Source: Streptomyces montanisoli (GTDB taxonomy: Bacteria; Actinomycetota; Actinomycetes; Streptomycetales; Streptomycetaceae). Taken from it: 47,637 bases of DNA. Below, one piece after another: positions 16,158 to 25,762 of this stretch. The notes below the pieces were generated by a model, which saw nothing but the letters and a program-made list of their open reading frames with translations, had not been told where the DNA came from and did not search any database. The translations under genes were made by a program, and so were the position numbers. Numbering within the stretch: the stretch's first letter is position 1; every line of letters begins with the position of its first letter. The stretch spans positions 1 to 47,637 of the forward strand of contig NZ_JAGIQL010000040.1 of assembly GCF_017813245.1 (NCBI RefSeq), in the 5' to 3' direction.

Positions 16158-16188
16158 TTGCCTGGAGTGCACTCCAAGGAATTAGCGT
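16158..16188 (+). promoter_or_regulatory. MerR-type promoter with 19-bp spacer and palindromic operator
   Basis: TTGCCT (16158-16163) and TAGCGT (16183-16188) are separated by exactly 19 bp. The spacer contains most of a 14-bp perfect palindrome (tggagtgcactcca, 16163-16176). MerR activators characteristically bind a dyad in an over-long spacer and untwist it. The -10 lies seven bases before the merR-family ATG, so this is probably an autoregulatory leaderless promoter. Confidence 0.7.
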
Positions 16189-16195
16189 TGGGGCC

Positions 16196-16798
16196 ATGAC
16201 GCTCACCGAGAGCACGCCCGCGGGGGCGCAGGGGCGGGACGACCGCGCCTCGGCGCCGACCGCGCACCCGCGGCCCGACGGCAATGACCACTACACGATC
16301 AGCGAGGTCGTCGCCGTCACCGGCCTGACCGCGCACACCCTGCGCTGGTACGAGCGCATCGGGCTGATGCCGCACGTCGACCGGTCGCACACCGGCCAGC
16401 GCCGCTTCAGCAACCGGGACCTGGACTGGCTCGCCTTCGTGGGCAAGCTGCGGCTCACCGGCATGCCCGTGGCGGACATGGTCCGCTACGCCGAGATGAC
16501 GAGGCAGGGCGACTCCACGTTCGAGGCGCGCCAAGAGCTGCTGCGGCGCACCCGCGGCGACGTCCTCGCGAGGATCCGGGAGCTCCAGACCACCGTCGCC
16601 GTCCTCGACCACAAGATCGACTTTTACGGTAACGCACGCCTGGCGTGGGAGGCGAAGGCCGCGGGGACCGCGGCCGCCGGCACCGGGCCCGCGCAGAGCG
16701 CGACGGTGCAGAACGAACCGTCGCCCGAAGGCGCTCCCGCGGAGGCCGGGGCGGCGTGCGTCAGAGCTCGGCGAGCAGCTGCGCCTTCTTCGTGCTGA
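16196..16798 (+). CDS. MerR-family transcriptional regulator
   Basis: A 200-aa regulator with a 30-residue disordered N-terminal extension. A winged-helix MerR domain follows (about 32-100; YTISEVVAVTGLTAHTLRWYERIGL), then a coiled-coil dimer helix. The small C-terminal effector region lacks the Cys pattern of metal sensors, so a drug or redox ligand is likelier. Start ATG at 16196. The Ala-rich tail overlaps the convergent DUF4429/SHOCT gene by 38 bp. It is divergent from a GNAT gene. Confidence 0.88.
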   Translation: MTLTESTPAGAQGRDDRASAPTAHPRPDGNDHYTISEVVAVTGLTAHTLRWYERIGLMPHVDRSHTGQRRFSNRDLDWLAFVGKLRLTGMPVADMVRYAEMTRQGDSTFEARQELLRRTRGDVLARIRELQTTVAVLDHKIDFYGNARLAWEAKAAGTAAAGTGPAQSATVQNEPSPEGAPAEAGAACVRARRAAAPSSC

Positions 16799-17687
16799 AC
16801 TCCTCGTCGGTCACGAGCCCCGCCCGGTGCAGCTCGCCCAGGTGGCGGATGCGGTCCGCCACCGCCCCCGACGGGTCGGCCGCGGCCGGCACCGCCGCGT
16901 GGGCCCGCCCGCCGTTGCCGCCCCGCACCGCGGCGAGCACCGCCGCCGCGAACGGCAGCGACTCGTGCACGGGCCCGTAGCCGAGGCCGAAGACGACGGC
17001 GGCCGGGTCGTGGTCCGCCTGGGTACGCCGCTCCGCCTCCGGCGACTCGGGCTGGCCCGGGATGGTGCTGCGCACGGCTCCGCGCGCGGGCACGTGGGCG
17101 CTCTGGCGCCGCACGAGCCGCAGGTAGCCGTCGAACGCCTCGGGCGAGCGCCACTCGACGCCCTGCAGGTCCCCGACGTGGAACGTCTGGTCGCCGGCCT
17201 TCCACTTCTCCGTCGACGCGCCCGTCCATGACCACCGGAAGGCGACCTGGCTGCCGTCGAACGTCGCCTTGCCGTCGTAGGCCTTGAAGCCGAGCGGCGC
17301 CTCGGGCGCGGCCACCAGGTGCGCCTCGGCCGCCTCCGCGCCGTCCGCGCCGCCGGACAGCACCGAGCGCAACTCCTCGGCGTAGTACTCCGCGAGCGTC
17401 TCGCGCCCGGCGGGCAGCACGAGACGGTAGGGGTCGTACCCCTCCTTGAGCTGGCCCGCCGCCACATCCATCAGCGGGTCCGCGCCCGGACGCACGGTGG
17501 CGCGCAGAACGACCGCGCCACGTCTGCCGGGTGACACGCTCACCGATGCCAGCGCCGCGTGGGGGATGCGGCGCTCGCGCAGCGCCTGGAAGAGTCTGGG
17601 CGTCCGTATCCCGCGTCCGAAACGGATCAGAACGGAGTCGCCCTCGAACTCCCAGGTGGCGTGGAAACCGGCCAGTACGTCACCCAT
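16761..17687 (-). CDS. DUF4429 domain protein with C-terminal SHOCT domain
   Basis: A 308-aa cytoplasmic protein with two DUF4429 (PH-like) repeats (about 8-110 and 135-205). A flexible stretch leads to a C-terminal SHOCT motif (IRHLGELHRAGLVTDEEFSTKKAQLL). SHOCT is a short oligomerisation module often attached to PH-like domains; no enzymatic function is known. Start ATG at 17687. The TACGAT -10 is seven bases upstream, and the alternative ATG at 17696 overlaps that -10, which decides the start. Confidence 0.85.
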   Translation of the reverse strand: MGDVLAGFHATWEFEGDSVLIRFGRGIRTPRLFQALRERRIPHAALASVSVSPGRRGAVVLRATVRPGADPLMDVAAGQLKEGYDPYRLVLPAGRETLAEYYAEELRSVLSGGADGAEAAEAHLVAAPEAPLGFKAYDGKATFDGSQVAFRWSWTGASTEKWKAGDQTFHVGDLQGVEWRSPEAFDGYLRLVRRQSAHVPARGAVRSTIPGQPESPEAERRTQADHDPAAVVFGLGYGPVHESLPFAAAVLAAVRGGNGGRAHAAVPAAADPSGAVADRIRHLGELHRAGLVTDEEFSTKKAQLLAEL

Positions 17688-17750
17688 GTGCCACATCGTA
17701 GGCCGCGATTCCCCGTACGTCTCCTGTCAAAGCACGAAAATCTACGCGCG

Positions 17751-18962
17751 TCAGGCGGGGCCCTCGGCGTGGATTCCGCTGTGGCAGCCCGAAACGCCCC
17801 GCGCGCACGCGACCGCGTCGAAGTCGCCGACACCGATGTCGGCGAAGTTGTCGAGGCTCGTCGTCCCCGGCTGGAAGTAGCCGCTGTGGCCCTGCGCCCC
17901 GGCCGCCGACACGACGCGCGCGCCGAAGCCGTGGGAGACGGGGTCGGCGCCGTGGCCGAGGCCGACGACGTCCACGTACGGGATGTCCTGGATCCAGTCG
18001 CCCGAATCGCGCATCGCCCACACGCGCGCCCGGGTGTGCAGGCCGCGCTCGCTGCCCACCCGCATGCCCGGGCTGCCGGCGACGGCGACGTCCCGCACGC
18101 GCGGCGGCAGCGTGCGTGCGGCCATGCCGCACACCACGGAGCCGTAGCTGTGGCAGAACAGCGCGATCGGCGCCCTGCCGGGCAGCGCCCTGGTGAGCGC
18201 CGTCAGGCGCACGGCCCCGGCCTTCGCGAGCGTCCCTATGGCCGCGTCCATGCCGAGCCCCGCGGGCGCGGTGTAGTCGGCCCAGGCGATCACGGCGGTG
18301 CTCGTGGCCGGTGAGGCGGCGCGCTCCGCCGTGTACAGCGCGGAGCCCATGCCGGACGGCGCGCTGTACCACTTGCCGGTCTTCTGGAACGTCAGCACGT
18401 TGGTGTCGACGCCGGGCACGACCACGGAGACCCGCTGCGCGTGCGCCAGGTCGCCGAACACCTCCGCGACCCGCCCGCTGCCCGACGGGTCGAAGGCCAG
18501 GAACCTGCGGCCGGGCGCCAGCATCGACTGGTAGCTCAGCATGGTCTGCAAGGCGTGCGAGCGCCCGTCGCGCGACAGCCGCATGTCCTGCGAGCGGTGC
18601 CGCTCGACGATCGCCTCCTGGCGCAGCGCGATCCGGTTGGCGCGGAAGCGCAGCTTCACCGGCGCGCCGTTCATGTTGCCGACCGCCAGCGGGTAGGCGT
18701 CGACGAGCCTGGTCTGCTGACCGGCCGTGAGCGACCCGAAGAACGTGGCGAGCCGGCCGGGCGGTGAGTGCGGGTCCGGCAGGTGCCGGTGCCCGACCGA
18801 CCCCCTGCGCCAGGCCGCGACGGCGGCCTTCAGCGGATCGACCGGTCTCTGGCCCCGCTGCACGGCGGTCCACCCGGTGGTCGCGAGCATCACGAAGACC
18901 ACGGCGAGTGCCAGAAGAGCCCGCCACGCCATCAGGGTCGGGGAGGAGCCGAAAGGAGTCAC
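17751..18962 (-). CDS. alpha/beta hydrolase of the DUF1023 type, membrane-anchored or secreted
   Basis: A 403-aa protein with an N-terminal hydrophobic signal/anchor (about 11-32), then a long lead region and a DUF1023-type alpha/beta hydrolase domain. The nucleophile elbow is CHSYGS (Ser about 272), with Cys replacing the usual first Gly of GxSxG. Acid and His candidates are VDVVGLGHGADPVS and the late NFADIGVGDF region. Start GTG at 18962 with AGGTGA seven bases upstream. DUF1023 hydrolases are widespread in actinobacteria; substrates are unknown. Confidence 0.8.
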   Translation of the reverse strand: MTPFGSSPTLMAWRALLALAVVFVMLATTGWTAVQRGQRPVDPLKAAVAAWRRGSVGHRHLPDPHSPPGRLATFFGSLTAGQQTRLVDAYPLAVGNMNGAPVKLRFRANRIALRQEAIVERHRSQDMRLSRDGRSHALQTMLSYQSMLAPGRRFLAFDPSGSGRVAEVFGDLAHAQRVSVVVPGVDTNVLTFQKTGKWYSAPSGMGSALYTAERAASPATSTAVIAWADYTAPAGLGMDAAIGTLAKAGAVRLTALTRALPGRAPIALFCHSYGSVVCGMAARTLPPRVRDVAVAGSPGMRVGSERGLHTRARVWAMRDSGDWIQDIPYVDVVGLGHGADPVSHGFGARVVSAAGAQGHSGYFQPGTTSLDNFADIGVGDFDAVACARGVSGCHSGIHAEGPA

Positions 18963-19052
18963 TGAGCTATCACCTAGGAGGCGCGTCGACGTCCGCGCCT
19001 ACGGGTGAGGCAGGTCACGCGCGGATCACGTACAGGTCACATCCCGGCCAGG

Positions 19053-19766
19053 CTAGCCCACGGGGACGTCATCGCGACACACGCGGCGCCCGGTTCGTGG
19101 CTCACGCGCCCCGAGCCACGGTCCGGTCAGCGACGGCGTCAGGGCGTCGAGATAGGTCTCGGTGAGCGCGGCGAGCGCCTCGACGCTGGTCTCGTGCCCC
19201 GGCTGTCCCCAGACGCGGCCCGCCATGCGCATCACCCCGCACACGGCCGCGACCGCGACGCGCGGGCGCGGGTCGGACTCGACGTCGAGGTGCTCGCGCG
19301 CGGCGATGATCCCCACGATCTCGTCCTCCGTCTCGCTGCCGCGCCGCAGTGCGGCGGAGAGCAGGGCGGGTGTCGACTCGATCATCCGGTAGGCCCGCAT
19401 GACCAGTTCGACGGGGGCGACCTCCTCGATGGTCTCGCCCATCAGCTCCCACGCGCAGGCGACCGCCCTGCGCATCGCGAGGATCGGGTCCTCGCCCGCG
19501 GGGCGCAGCCGCAGCTGCTCGACGAACTGGCCCTCCATCAGGGAGGCGACGCCGAACGCGACGTCCTCCTTGCTGGCGAAGTAGCGGAAGAACGTGCGCT
19601 GCGAGACCTCGACGGCGTCGGCGATCTCGTCGACGGTGGTGGCCTCGTACCCCTGCGTCGTGAAGAGCTCGAGGGCCGCGCGCATGAGGTCGTCGCGGGT
19701 GCGCTGCTTCTTGCGTGCGCGCAGCCCCGCCGGCCGCTCTGCCGCTGTGTCCTGCCCGACGCTCAC
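19053..19766 (-). CDS. TetR-family regulator of the adjacent efflux pump
   Basis: A 237-aa TetR protein. The helix-turn-helix spans about residues 15-60 (LFTTQGYEATTVDEIADAVEVSQRTFFRYFASKED is split by its turn). The C-terminal domain resembles the MftR/AcrR-like group. Start GTG at 19766 with GAGG nine bases upstream; the frame upstream to 19880 is unsupported. It is divergently adjacent to a DHA2 transporter whose promoter contains a 15-bp palindrome, so it most likely represses that pump and possibly itself. The ligand is unknown. Confidence 0.88.
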   Translation of the reverse strand: MSVGQDTAAERPAGLRARKKQRTRDDLMRAALELFTTQGYEATTVDEIADAVEVSQRTFFRYFASKEDVAFGVASLMEGQFVEQLRLRPAGEDPILAMRRAVACAWELMGETIEEVAPVELVMRAYRMIESTPALLSAALRRGSETEDEIVGIIAAREHLDVESDPRPRVAVAAVCGVMRMAGRVWGQPGHETSVEALAALTETYLDALTPSLTGPWLGAREPRTGRRVCRDDVPVG

Positions 19767-19932
19767 TGCTGGGGACCTCGCTCGTCTGTACCGGTGTGCC
19801 ACTGGTGCCGCTGGTGCCGTTGTGCCTGTTCGCCGCGCCCGCCGGCCGCTCGCCGAGCGGAAGGTCACGTTCCTTTCCACGGTAGTGGAGACCGTTGTGA
19901 GCCACGTGACAGTTACCGACTAGTGATTTGGT

Positions 19933-19962
19933 TTGTCAACTGTCAGCAGCTGACACTAGCGT
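19933..19962 (+). promoter_or_regulatory. efflux-pump promoter with TetR operator
   Basis: -35 TTGTCA (19933-19938) and -10 TAGCGT (19957-19962) with an 18-bp spacer. The spacer is almost filled by the palindrome tgtcagc-a-gctgaca (19941-19955). Binding there would block RNA polymerase. A related half-site tgacag lies at about 19907. The -10 is seven bases from the ATG, so the mRNA is probably leaderless. Confidence 0.72.
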
Positions 19963-19969
19963 GTGCGGT

Positions 19970-21565
19970 ATGACAAGTCAGACCACCGTCGACTCGGCGC
20001 CTCCCGTCACGGCGCCTTCCAAGAAGGGTCTGCGCGGCCACCCCTGGCTGACGCTCTTCTCCGTGGCCATCGGCGTCATGATGGTGGCGCTTGACGGCAC
20101 CATCGTCGCCATCGCGAACCCCGCCATCCAGAAGGACCTCGGCGCCTCGTTCGCCGACGTCCAGTGGATCACCAACGGCTACTTCCTCGCCCTCGCGGTG
20201 GCCCTGATCACCGCCGGCAAACTCGGTGACCGCTTCGGGCACCGCCAGACGTTCCTGATCGGGGTGATCGGGTTCGCCGCGGCGTCCGGCGCCATCGGCC
20301 TCTCCCACAGCATCGGGCTCGTGGTCACCCTCAGGGTGTTCCAGGGCCTGTTCGGCGCCCTGCTGATGCCGGCCGCGCTCGGACTGCTGCGCGCCACCTT
20401 CCCCGCCGAGAAGCTCAACATGGCCATCGGGATCTGGGGCATGGTCATCGGCGCCTCCACCGCGGGCGGCCCGATCCTCGGCGGCGTGCTCGTGGAGCAC
20501 GTGAGCTGGCAGTCCGTGTTCTTCATCAACGTGCCGGTCGGCGTCATCGCGCTGGCACTCGGCGCGTTCATCCTGCTCGACCACCGCGCGGAGAAGGCGC
20601 CGCGGTCGTTCGACCTGCCGGGCATCGGACTGCTGTCCGCCGCCATGTTCTGCCTGGTCTGGGCGATCATCAAGGCGCCCGACTGGGGCTGGGGCAGCGG
20701 CAGCGTCTGGGCGTTCATCGGGATCTCGATCCTGTGCTTCGTCGCCTTCGCGCTGTGGGAGAACCGGGTCAAGGAACCCCTCATCCCGATGGGCCTGTTC
20801 AAGTCCGTCCCCGTGTCGGCGGGCGTGCTGCTGATGGCCCTGATGGCGATCGCGTTCCTCGGCGGCCTGTTCTTCGTGACGTTCTACCTGCAGAACGTGC
20901 ACGGGATGTCGCCCGTCGACGCGGGCCTGCACCTGCTGCCGCTGACCGGCATGATGATCGTCGCCTCGCCGCTCGCCGGCGCCGTCATCACGAAGGTCGG
21001 GCCGCGTATCCCGCTCGCCGGGGGCATGATCTTCACGACCGTCGCCATGCTGGGCATGTCCCGGCTCGGCATCGACACCGGCACCGGGCTCATGTCGCTG
21101 TGGTTCGCGCTGCTCGGACTCGGCCTCGCCCCCGTCATGGTAGGCGCGACCGAGGTGATCGTCGGCAACGCGCCGATGGAGCTCTCCGGCGTGGCCGGCG
21201 GCCTCCAGCAGGCCGCCATGCAGATCGGCGGCTCGCTCGGCACGGCGGTGCTCGGCGCCGTGATGGCCTCCCGCGTCTCGAACGACCTGCCGGGCAACTG
21301 GACGAAGGCGGGGCTGCCGCCGCTGAAGCCCGGCCAGGTGGGACCCGCCTCCGAGGCCGTCCAGGTCGGCACCGCCCCCGTGCCGAAGGGCGTGCCGGCC
21401 GCGATCGCCGAGAAGATCACGTCCGTCGCGCACGACACGTTCATGTCGGGCATGACGCTGGCGTGCCTGGTCGCCGCCGGCGTGGCGTTCGTGGCGATCT
21501 TCGTCGCGCTGCTGACCAAGCGCGGCGAGAACGCGGACGCGGCGAACGGAGCGGCGCACATCTGA
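19970..21565 (+). CDS. DHA2-family (EmrB/QacA) drug:H+ antiporter
   Basis: A 531-aa major-facilitator protein of the 14-helix DHA2 family, exporting drugs or metabolites in exchange for protons. Visible motifs are VALDGTIVAIANPAI in helix 1 (motif D1), WITNGYFLALA in helix 2, GKLGDRFGHRQTFL (motif A), and the helix-5 motif C-like GPILGGVLVEHVSW. The last loop and helix (VAFVAIFVALLT) complete the topology. Start ATG at 19970. It is controlled by the divergent TetR through an operator in its promoter. The substrate cannot be predicted. Confidence 0.92.
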   Translation: MTSQTTVDSAPPVTAPSKKGLRGHPWLTLFSVAIGVMMVALDGTIVAIANPAIQKDLGASFADVQWITNGYFLALAVALITAGKLGDRFGHRQTFLIGVIGFAAASGAIGLSHSIGLVVTLRVFQGLFGALLMPAALGLLRATFPAEKLNMAIGIWGMVIGASTAGGPILGGVLVEHVSWQSVFFINVPVGVIALALGAFILLDHRAEKAPRSFDLPGIGLLSAAMFCLVWAIIKAPDWGWGSGSVWAFIGISILCFVAFALWENRVKEPLIPMGLFKSVPVSAGVLLMALMAIAFLGGLFFVTFYLQNVHGMSPVDAGLHLLPLTGMMIVASPLAGAVITKVGPRIPLAGGMIFTTVAMLGMSRLGIDTGTGLMSLWFALLGLGLAPVMVGATEVIVGNAPMELSGVAGGLQQAAMQIGGSLGTAVLGAVMASRVSNDLPGNWTKAGLPPLKPGQVGPASEAVQVGTAPVPKGVPAAIAEKITSVAHDTFMSGMTLACLVAAGVAFVAIFVALLTKRGENADAANGAAHI

Positions 21566-21603
21566 CGGCGCCCCTCCGACGGCGCCCATCCGACGTCGAC
21601 GCG

Positions 21604-21640
21604 CGCCGAAGGTCCCGCCGGCCCGGCGGGGCCTTCGGCG
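21604..21640 (+). terminator. terminator after the efflux pump gene
   Basis: A 17-bp stem with one wobble (21604-21620 with 21624-21640) and a three-base loop, 38 bases after the stop codon. Confidence 0.8.
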
Positions 21641-21750
21641 TGTCGCGGTGCGAAGCACCGGCCCGAAGCCACCCCGAGTGGACGGGTGTTCGGCGGGTAC
21701 GCGGCCACTGAAGGCTCGAACCGACCATCAGTTCCGGGAGGACGGAAGAC

Positions 21751-22029
21751 ATGGCGGGCTTCGGCAGCAGTACCCGTACGCGCGTGAGCCCCCGCTCGCG
21801 CGGCCGGATGAGGCCGCGCAACGGGCCGGACCGCGAGACGTTCGGGATCATCGGCCTCGTCTGCGCGATCGCCGGATTCTTCGTTCTGGGGATCGTGCTC
21901 GGCCCGGCCGCACTCGTCACCGGCTGGATCGCCATGGACCGCCACTGGTCCAACCGCCGCATACCGGCGGTGGTGGCCGTCGTGCTCGGCGCCATCGACC
22001 TGGTGCTGGCCCTCGTCCAGCTGGTCTGA
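21751..22029 (+). CDS. small DUF4190-like membrane protein
   Basis: A 92-aa protein with a basic N-terminus (nine or more Arg in 28 residues) and two hydrophobic segments (about 32-60 and 72-92) forming a hairpin. The arrangement matches DUF4190 proteins (GIIGLVCAIAGFFVLGIVLG, then TGWIAM). Start ATG at 21751 with gggagg nine bases upstream. Its function is unknown. It converges on aceE across a strong hairpin. Confidence 0.75.
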   Translation: MAGFGSSTRTRVSPRSRGRMRPRNGPDRETFGIIGLVCAIAGFFVLGIVLGPAALVTGWIAMDRHWSNRRIPAVVAVVLGAIDLVLALVQLV

Positions 22030-22054
22030 CGGCCGCGACGAGCCGGGCAGCACG

Positions 22055-22086
22055 CGGCCCCGGTGGGTGTCCACCCGCCGGGGCCG
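22055..22086. terminator. bidirectional terminator between the DUF4190 gene and aceE
   Basis: A 15-nt stem with one G-T pair (22055-22069 with 22072-22086) between convergent genes. Confidence 0.8.
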
Positions 22087-22107
22087 CTGCGCGCCCGCCG
22101 CCTGGCG

Positions 22108-24840
22108 CTACGCGTCGCCGCCCGCCGTGCCCGGGTCCGCCGCCGCCACGTCCATCAGCCGGTAGCGGTCCAGCGCCTGCTTGAGGGCGGAGCGGTCGAC
22201 CTTGCCGTCCTTCGCCAGCTCCGTGAGCACCGCGAGCACGATCGTGTGCGCGTCGATGTGGAAGAAGCGCCGCGCCGCGCCGCGCGTGTCCGCGAAGCCG
22301 AAGCCGTCCGCGCCCAGCGACCTGAACGTGCCGGGCACCCACTGCGCGATCTGGTCGGGCACCGCCCGCATCCAGTCCGACACCGCGACGAACGGGCCCT
22401 GCGCGCCGCTCAGCCTCCGCGTCACCCACGGCGTGCGCTGCTCCTCCTCCGGGTGCAGCAGGTTGTGCTCCTCGACCGCCATCGCCTCGCGCCGCAGCTC
22501 CGTCCAGGACGTCGCGGACCACACGTCGGCCCGTACGTCCCACTCCTCGGCGAGGATCCGCTGCGCCTCCTCCGCCCACGGCAGCGCCACGCCCGACGCC
22601 ATGATCTGCGCGGGGATGGAGCCGCGCTCGCCCTTCCACAGCCGGTGGACGCCCTTGAGGATGCCCTCGACGTCCACGTCCTCGGGCTCCGCGGGGTGCT
22701 TGATGGGCTCGTTGTAGACGGTGAGGTAGTAGAAGACGTTCTCGCTCTCCTCGCCGTACATCCGGCGCAGGCCGTCCCGCACGATGTGCGCGATCTCGAA
22801 CGAGTACGCCGGGTCGTAGGCCACGCAGGCCGGGTTCGTGGACGCCAGCAGGTGCGAGTGGCCGTCCGCGTGTTGCAGCCCCTCGCCGGTCAGGGTCGTG
22901 CGGCCGGCCGTCGCACCCAGCACGAAGCCGCGCGCCATCTGGTCGGCCATCTGCCAGAACTGGTCGCCCGTGCGCTGGAAACCGAACATCGAGTAGAAGA
23001 CGTACACGGGGATGAGCGGCTCGCCGTGCGTCGCGTACGCCGAGCCCGCCGCGATCAGCGACGCCGTGCAGCCGGCCTCCGTGATGCCGTCGTGCAGCAG
23101 CTGGCCAGTCTTGGACTCCTTGTACGACAGGAGCAGCTCGCGGTCCACCGACTCGTACTGCTGCCCCTGCGGGTTGTAGATCTTGGCGCTCGGGAAGAAC
23201 GAGTCCATGCCGAACGTGCGGTACTCGTCCGGCGCGATCAGCACGAAGCGCTTGCCGATCTCCTTGTCCCGCATCAGGTCCTTCAGCAGCCGGACGAACG
23301 CCATCGTCGTCGCGATCTGCTGCTGCCCCGAACCCTTCCTGACCGTCGTGTACGCCTTGTCGCCCGGCAGCGCCAGCGGCTTCGCACGCACCACGCGCGT
23401 CGGCACGAACCCGCCGAGCGACTTGCGGCGGTCGTGCATGTACTGGATCTCCTCCGAGTCGCGGCCCGGGTGGTAGTACGGCGGCGCGCCGCCCTCAAGA
23501 TCCTTGTCGGGGATCGGCAGGTGCAGCCGGTCCCTGAACCGCTTCAGGTCGTCCGCCGTCAGCTTCTTCATCTGGTGCGTCGCGTTGCGGCCCTCGAAGT
23601 TCGGGCCGAGCGTCCACCCCTTGACGGTCTGCGCGAGGATCACCGTCGGCTGCCCGCGGTGCGCCTTGGCGGCCGCGTACGCCGCGTACACCTTGCGGTG
23701 GTCGTGGCCGCCGCGCCCGAGGTGGAGGATCTGCTCGTCGGTCATGTTCTCGACCATGGCGCGCAGCCGGTGGTCGTCGCCGAAGAAGTGCTCGCGGATG
23801 TACGCGCCGGTCTCCGTCGCGTACGTCTGGAAGTCGCCGTCGGGCGTCGTGTTCAGCCGGTTGACGAGGACGCCGTCCCTGTCCTGCCCGAGCAGCGGGT
23901 CCCATGTGCGGTCCCACACGAGCTTGATCACGTTCCAGCCGGCGCCGCGGAACACCGACTCCAGCTCCTGGATGATCTTGCCGTTGCCGCGTACCGGGCC
24001 GTCGAGGCGCTGCAGGTTGCAGTTGACGACGAACGTGAGGTTGTCCAGGCCCTCGCGGGCGGCGATGGTCAACTGGCCGAGCGACTCGACCTCGTCCATC
24101 TCGCCGTCGCCCAGGTACGCCCACACGTGCGAGTCCGAGGTGTCCGCGATGCCGCGCGCCAGCATGTAGCGGTTCATCCTGGCCTGGTAGATCGCGCCGA
24201 TCGGGCCGAGGCCCATCGAGACCGTCGGGAACTCCCAGAAGTCCGGCATCAGCCGCGGGTGCGGGTAGCTGGACAGCCCGTTCGGCGCCTTCGACTTCTC
24301 CTGCCGGAAGCCGTCGAGCTGCGCCTCGGTGAGCCGGTCGAGCAGGAACGCGCGCGCGTAGATGCCGGGGGAGGCATGTCCCTGGAAGTAGACCTGGTCG
24401 CCGCCTCTTCCGTCGTCCTTGCCGCGGAAGAAGTGGTTGAAGCCGACGTCGTAGAGCGAGGCGGAGGACGCGAAGGTGGCGATGTGGCCGCCGACGCCGA
24501 TGCCGGGCCGCTGGGCGCGCGAGACCATCACCGCCGCGTTCCAGCGCGTCGCGTTGAGGACCTTGCGCTCGATCTCCTCGTTGCCGGGGAAGAACGGCTC
24601 GTCCCTCGTCGCGATGGTGTTGACGTAGTCCGTACTGCGCATCTCCGGCACGGCCACGCGCTTCTCACGCGCGCGCTCGATCAGCCGGAGCATCAGGTAC
24701 CTGGCCCGTTCGCGGCCGCGCTCGTCCACGGCGGCGTCGAGCGAGTCGAGCCACTCCTGGGTCTCCTCCGGGTCGAAGTCCGGGACCTGACTGGGAAGGC
24801 CGCCAATGATGATCGGGGTGCGATCTGATCCGGAAGCCAC
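22108..24840 (-). CDS. aceE: pyruvate dehydrogenase E1, homodimeric type
   Basis: The 910-aa thiamine-diphosphate subunit of the pyruvate dehydrogenase complex, decarboxylating pyruvate and acetylating the E2 lipoyl group to supply acetyl-CoA. Diagnostic stretches are [41 protein letters not shown], the ThDP/Mg motif [14 protein letters not shown] (about 245-260) with [16 protein letters not shown], and [19 protein letters not shown]. Length is normal for the family. Start GTG at 24840 with GAGGG six bases upstream. The orthologous position next to DUF3052 and AhpE is conserved in mycobacteria too. Confidence 0.97.
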   Translation of the reverse strand: MASGSDRTPIIIGGLPSQVPDFDPEETQEWLDSLDAAVDERGRERARYLMLRLIERAREKRVAVPEMRSTDYVNTIATRDEPFFPGNEEIERKVLNATRWNAAVMVSRAQRPGIGVGGHIATFASSASLYDVGFNHFFRGKDDGRGGDQVYFQGHASPGIYARAFLLDRLTEAQLDGFRQEKSKAPNGLSSYPHPRLMPDFWEFPTVSMGLGPIGAIYQARMNRYMLARGIADTSDSHVWAYLGDGEMDEVESLGQLTIAAREGLDNLTFVVNCNLQRLDGPVRGNGKIIQELESVFRGAGWNVIKLVWDRTWDPLLGQDRDGVLVNRLNTTPDGDFQTYATETGAYIREHFFGDDHRLRAMVENMTDEQILHLGRGGHDHRKVYAAYAAAKAHRGQPTVILAQTVKGWTLGPNFEGRNATHQMKKLTADDLKRFRDRLHLPIPDKDLEGGAPPYYHPGRDSEEIQYMHDRRKSLGGFVPTRVVRAKPLALPGDKAYTTVRKGSGQQQIATTMAFVRLLKDLMRDKEIGKRFVLIAPDEYRTFGMDSFFPSAKIYNPQGQQYESVDRELLLSYKESKTGQLLHDGITEAGCTASLIAAGSAYATHGEPLIPVYVFYSMFGFQRTGDQFWQMADQMARGFVLGATAGRTTLTGEGLQHADGHSHLLASTNPACVAYDPAYSFEIAHIVRDGLRRMYGEESENVFYYLTVYNEPIKHPAEPEDVDVEGILKGVHRLWKGERGSIPAQIMASGVALPWAEEAQRILAEEWDVRADVWSATSWTELRREAMAVEEHNLLHPEEEQRTPWVTRRLSGAQGPFVAVSDWMRAVPDQIAQWVPGTFRSLGADGFGFADTRGAARRFFHIDAHTIVLAVLTELAKDGKVDRSALKQALDRYRLMDVAAADPGTAGGDA

Positions 24841-25327
24841 GCTGTTCCCTCACTGTCTGTGGCGCTGTTTGTGGCGCTCTCTGTGGGTGTCGTACGTCGC
24901 GACCCCATCGTGTACCGCGACATACGCGAACGTCACCTCTACGGGAAGGTAACGGTGCGGCGGGCCGCCTCGTGGCGGGCCGGCCCGGCGCACGTACCGT
25001 GTCCGTACCCGGTCCGTACCCCGTACGGCGCGGCTCTACCGGCCAGGACGTGCCACGCCCGGCGGCACCGTCCACCGGCGGTTCTCACTCGAATGGCGCA
25101 GTCCGGCGTCATACCATGGCGAACATGGAGAAAAGACAAGGCGCCCGTTACGCACGGTCGCCGGGCGAGTGCCGGAGCACGCGGGAGAGAGGCCCGGAAC
25201 GTCACCGTTTCGACGGTCTCGGCCGTCGGGTACTTGCGCGATCCGTCCCGCCCGTGTGGACTACGGCCATCGCCTCGCGTGTGCGCGAGGCCGAAGCAGA
25301 CACCGCAACATGATCAGGAGGCAATCC
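24841..25327. other. divergent region between aceE and the DUF3052 gene (487 bp)
   Basis: No credible gene. On the aceE side a 12-nt unit (agcgccacaaac and agcgccacagac) is tandemly repeated directly upstream of the aceE ribosome site (about 24848-24880). The middle has clustered ccgtacc strings (24990-25030). On the DUF3052 side, TACCAT at 25112-25117 is a plausible -10. A perfect 8-bp hairpin (25272-25291, gcctcgcg/cgcgaggc, loop tgtg) lies in the leader 37 bases before the start. Confidence 0.5.
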
Positions 25328-25756
25328 GTGAGCGCGACCGCGGACCACGCGGAGGAGCGGACCCAGCAGGCGGCTCGTCTGGGGTTCGAGCCCGGACAGG
25401 TGGTCCAGGAGATCGGTTACGACAGCGACGTCGAGCCGGAACTCCGCAAGTCCATCGAGGCCGTCATCGGCCAAGGGCTCGAGGACGAGGAATACGAGGA
25501 CGTTGCCGACGCCGTCCTCCTCTGGTTCCGGGACGAGGACGGCGACCTTACGGACGCGCTGGTGGACGCGATCGGTCTGATCGAGGACGGCGGCGTGGTC
25601 TGGCTGCTGACACCCAAGACCGGCCGTGAAGGCTACGTCGAGCCGAGCGACATCAACGAGGCGGCCCAGACGGCCGGCCTGTCGCAGACCAAGAGCGTCA
25701 ACGCGGGCAAGGACTGGACCGGCAGCCGCCTGGTGACGCCCAAGTCGAAGCGCTGA
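25328..25756 (+). CDS. DUF3052 domain protein
   Basis: A 142-aa acidic protein of the actinobacterial DUF3052 family. Recognisable parts are LGFEPGQVVQEIGYDSDV near the start, a run of acidic residues (DEEYEDVADAVLLWFRDEDGD is interrupted only by hydrophobics) and the end VNAGKDWTGSRLV. There is no signal or membrane segment and no catalytic motif; function is unknown. Start GTG at 25328 with aggagg seven bases upstream. It lies between aceE and the peroxiredoxin, as in M. tuberculosis (the Rv2238c-Rv2241 region). Confidence 0.88.
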   Translation: MSATADHAEERTQQAARLGFEPGQVVQEIGYDSDVEPELRKSIEAVIGQGLEDEEYEDVADAVLLWFRDEDGDLTDALVDAIGLIEDGGVVWLLTPKTGREGYVEPSDINEAAQTAGLSQTKSVNAGKDWTGSRLVTPKSKR

Positions 25757-25762
25757 ACGCGC

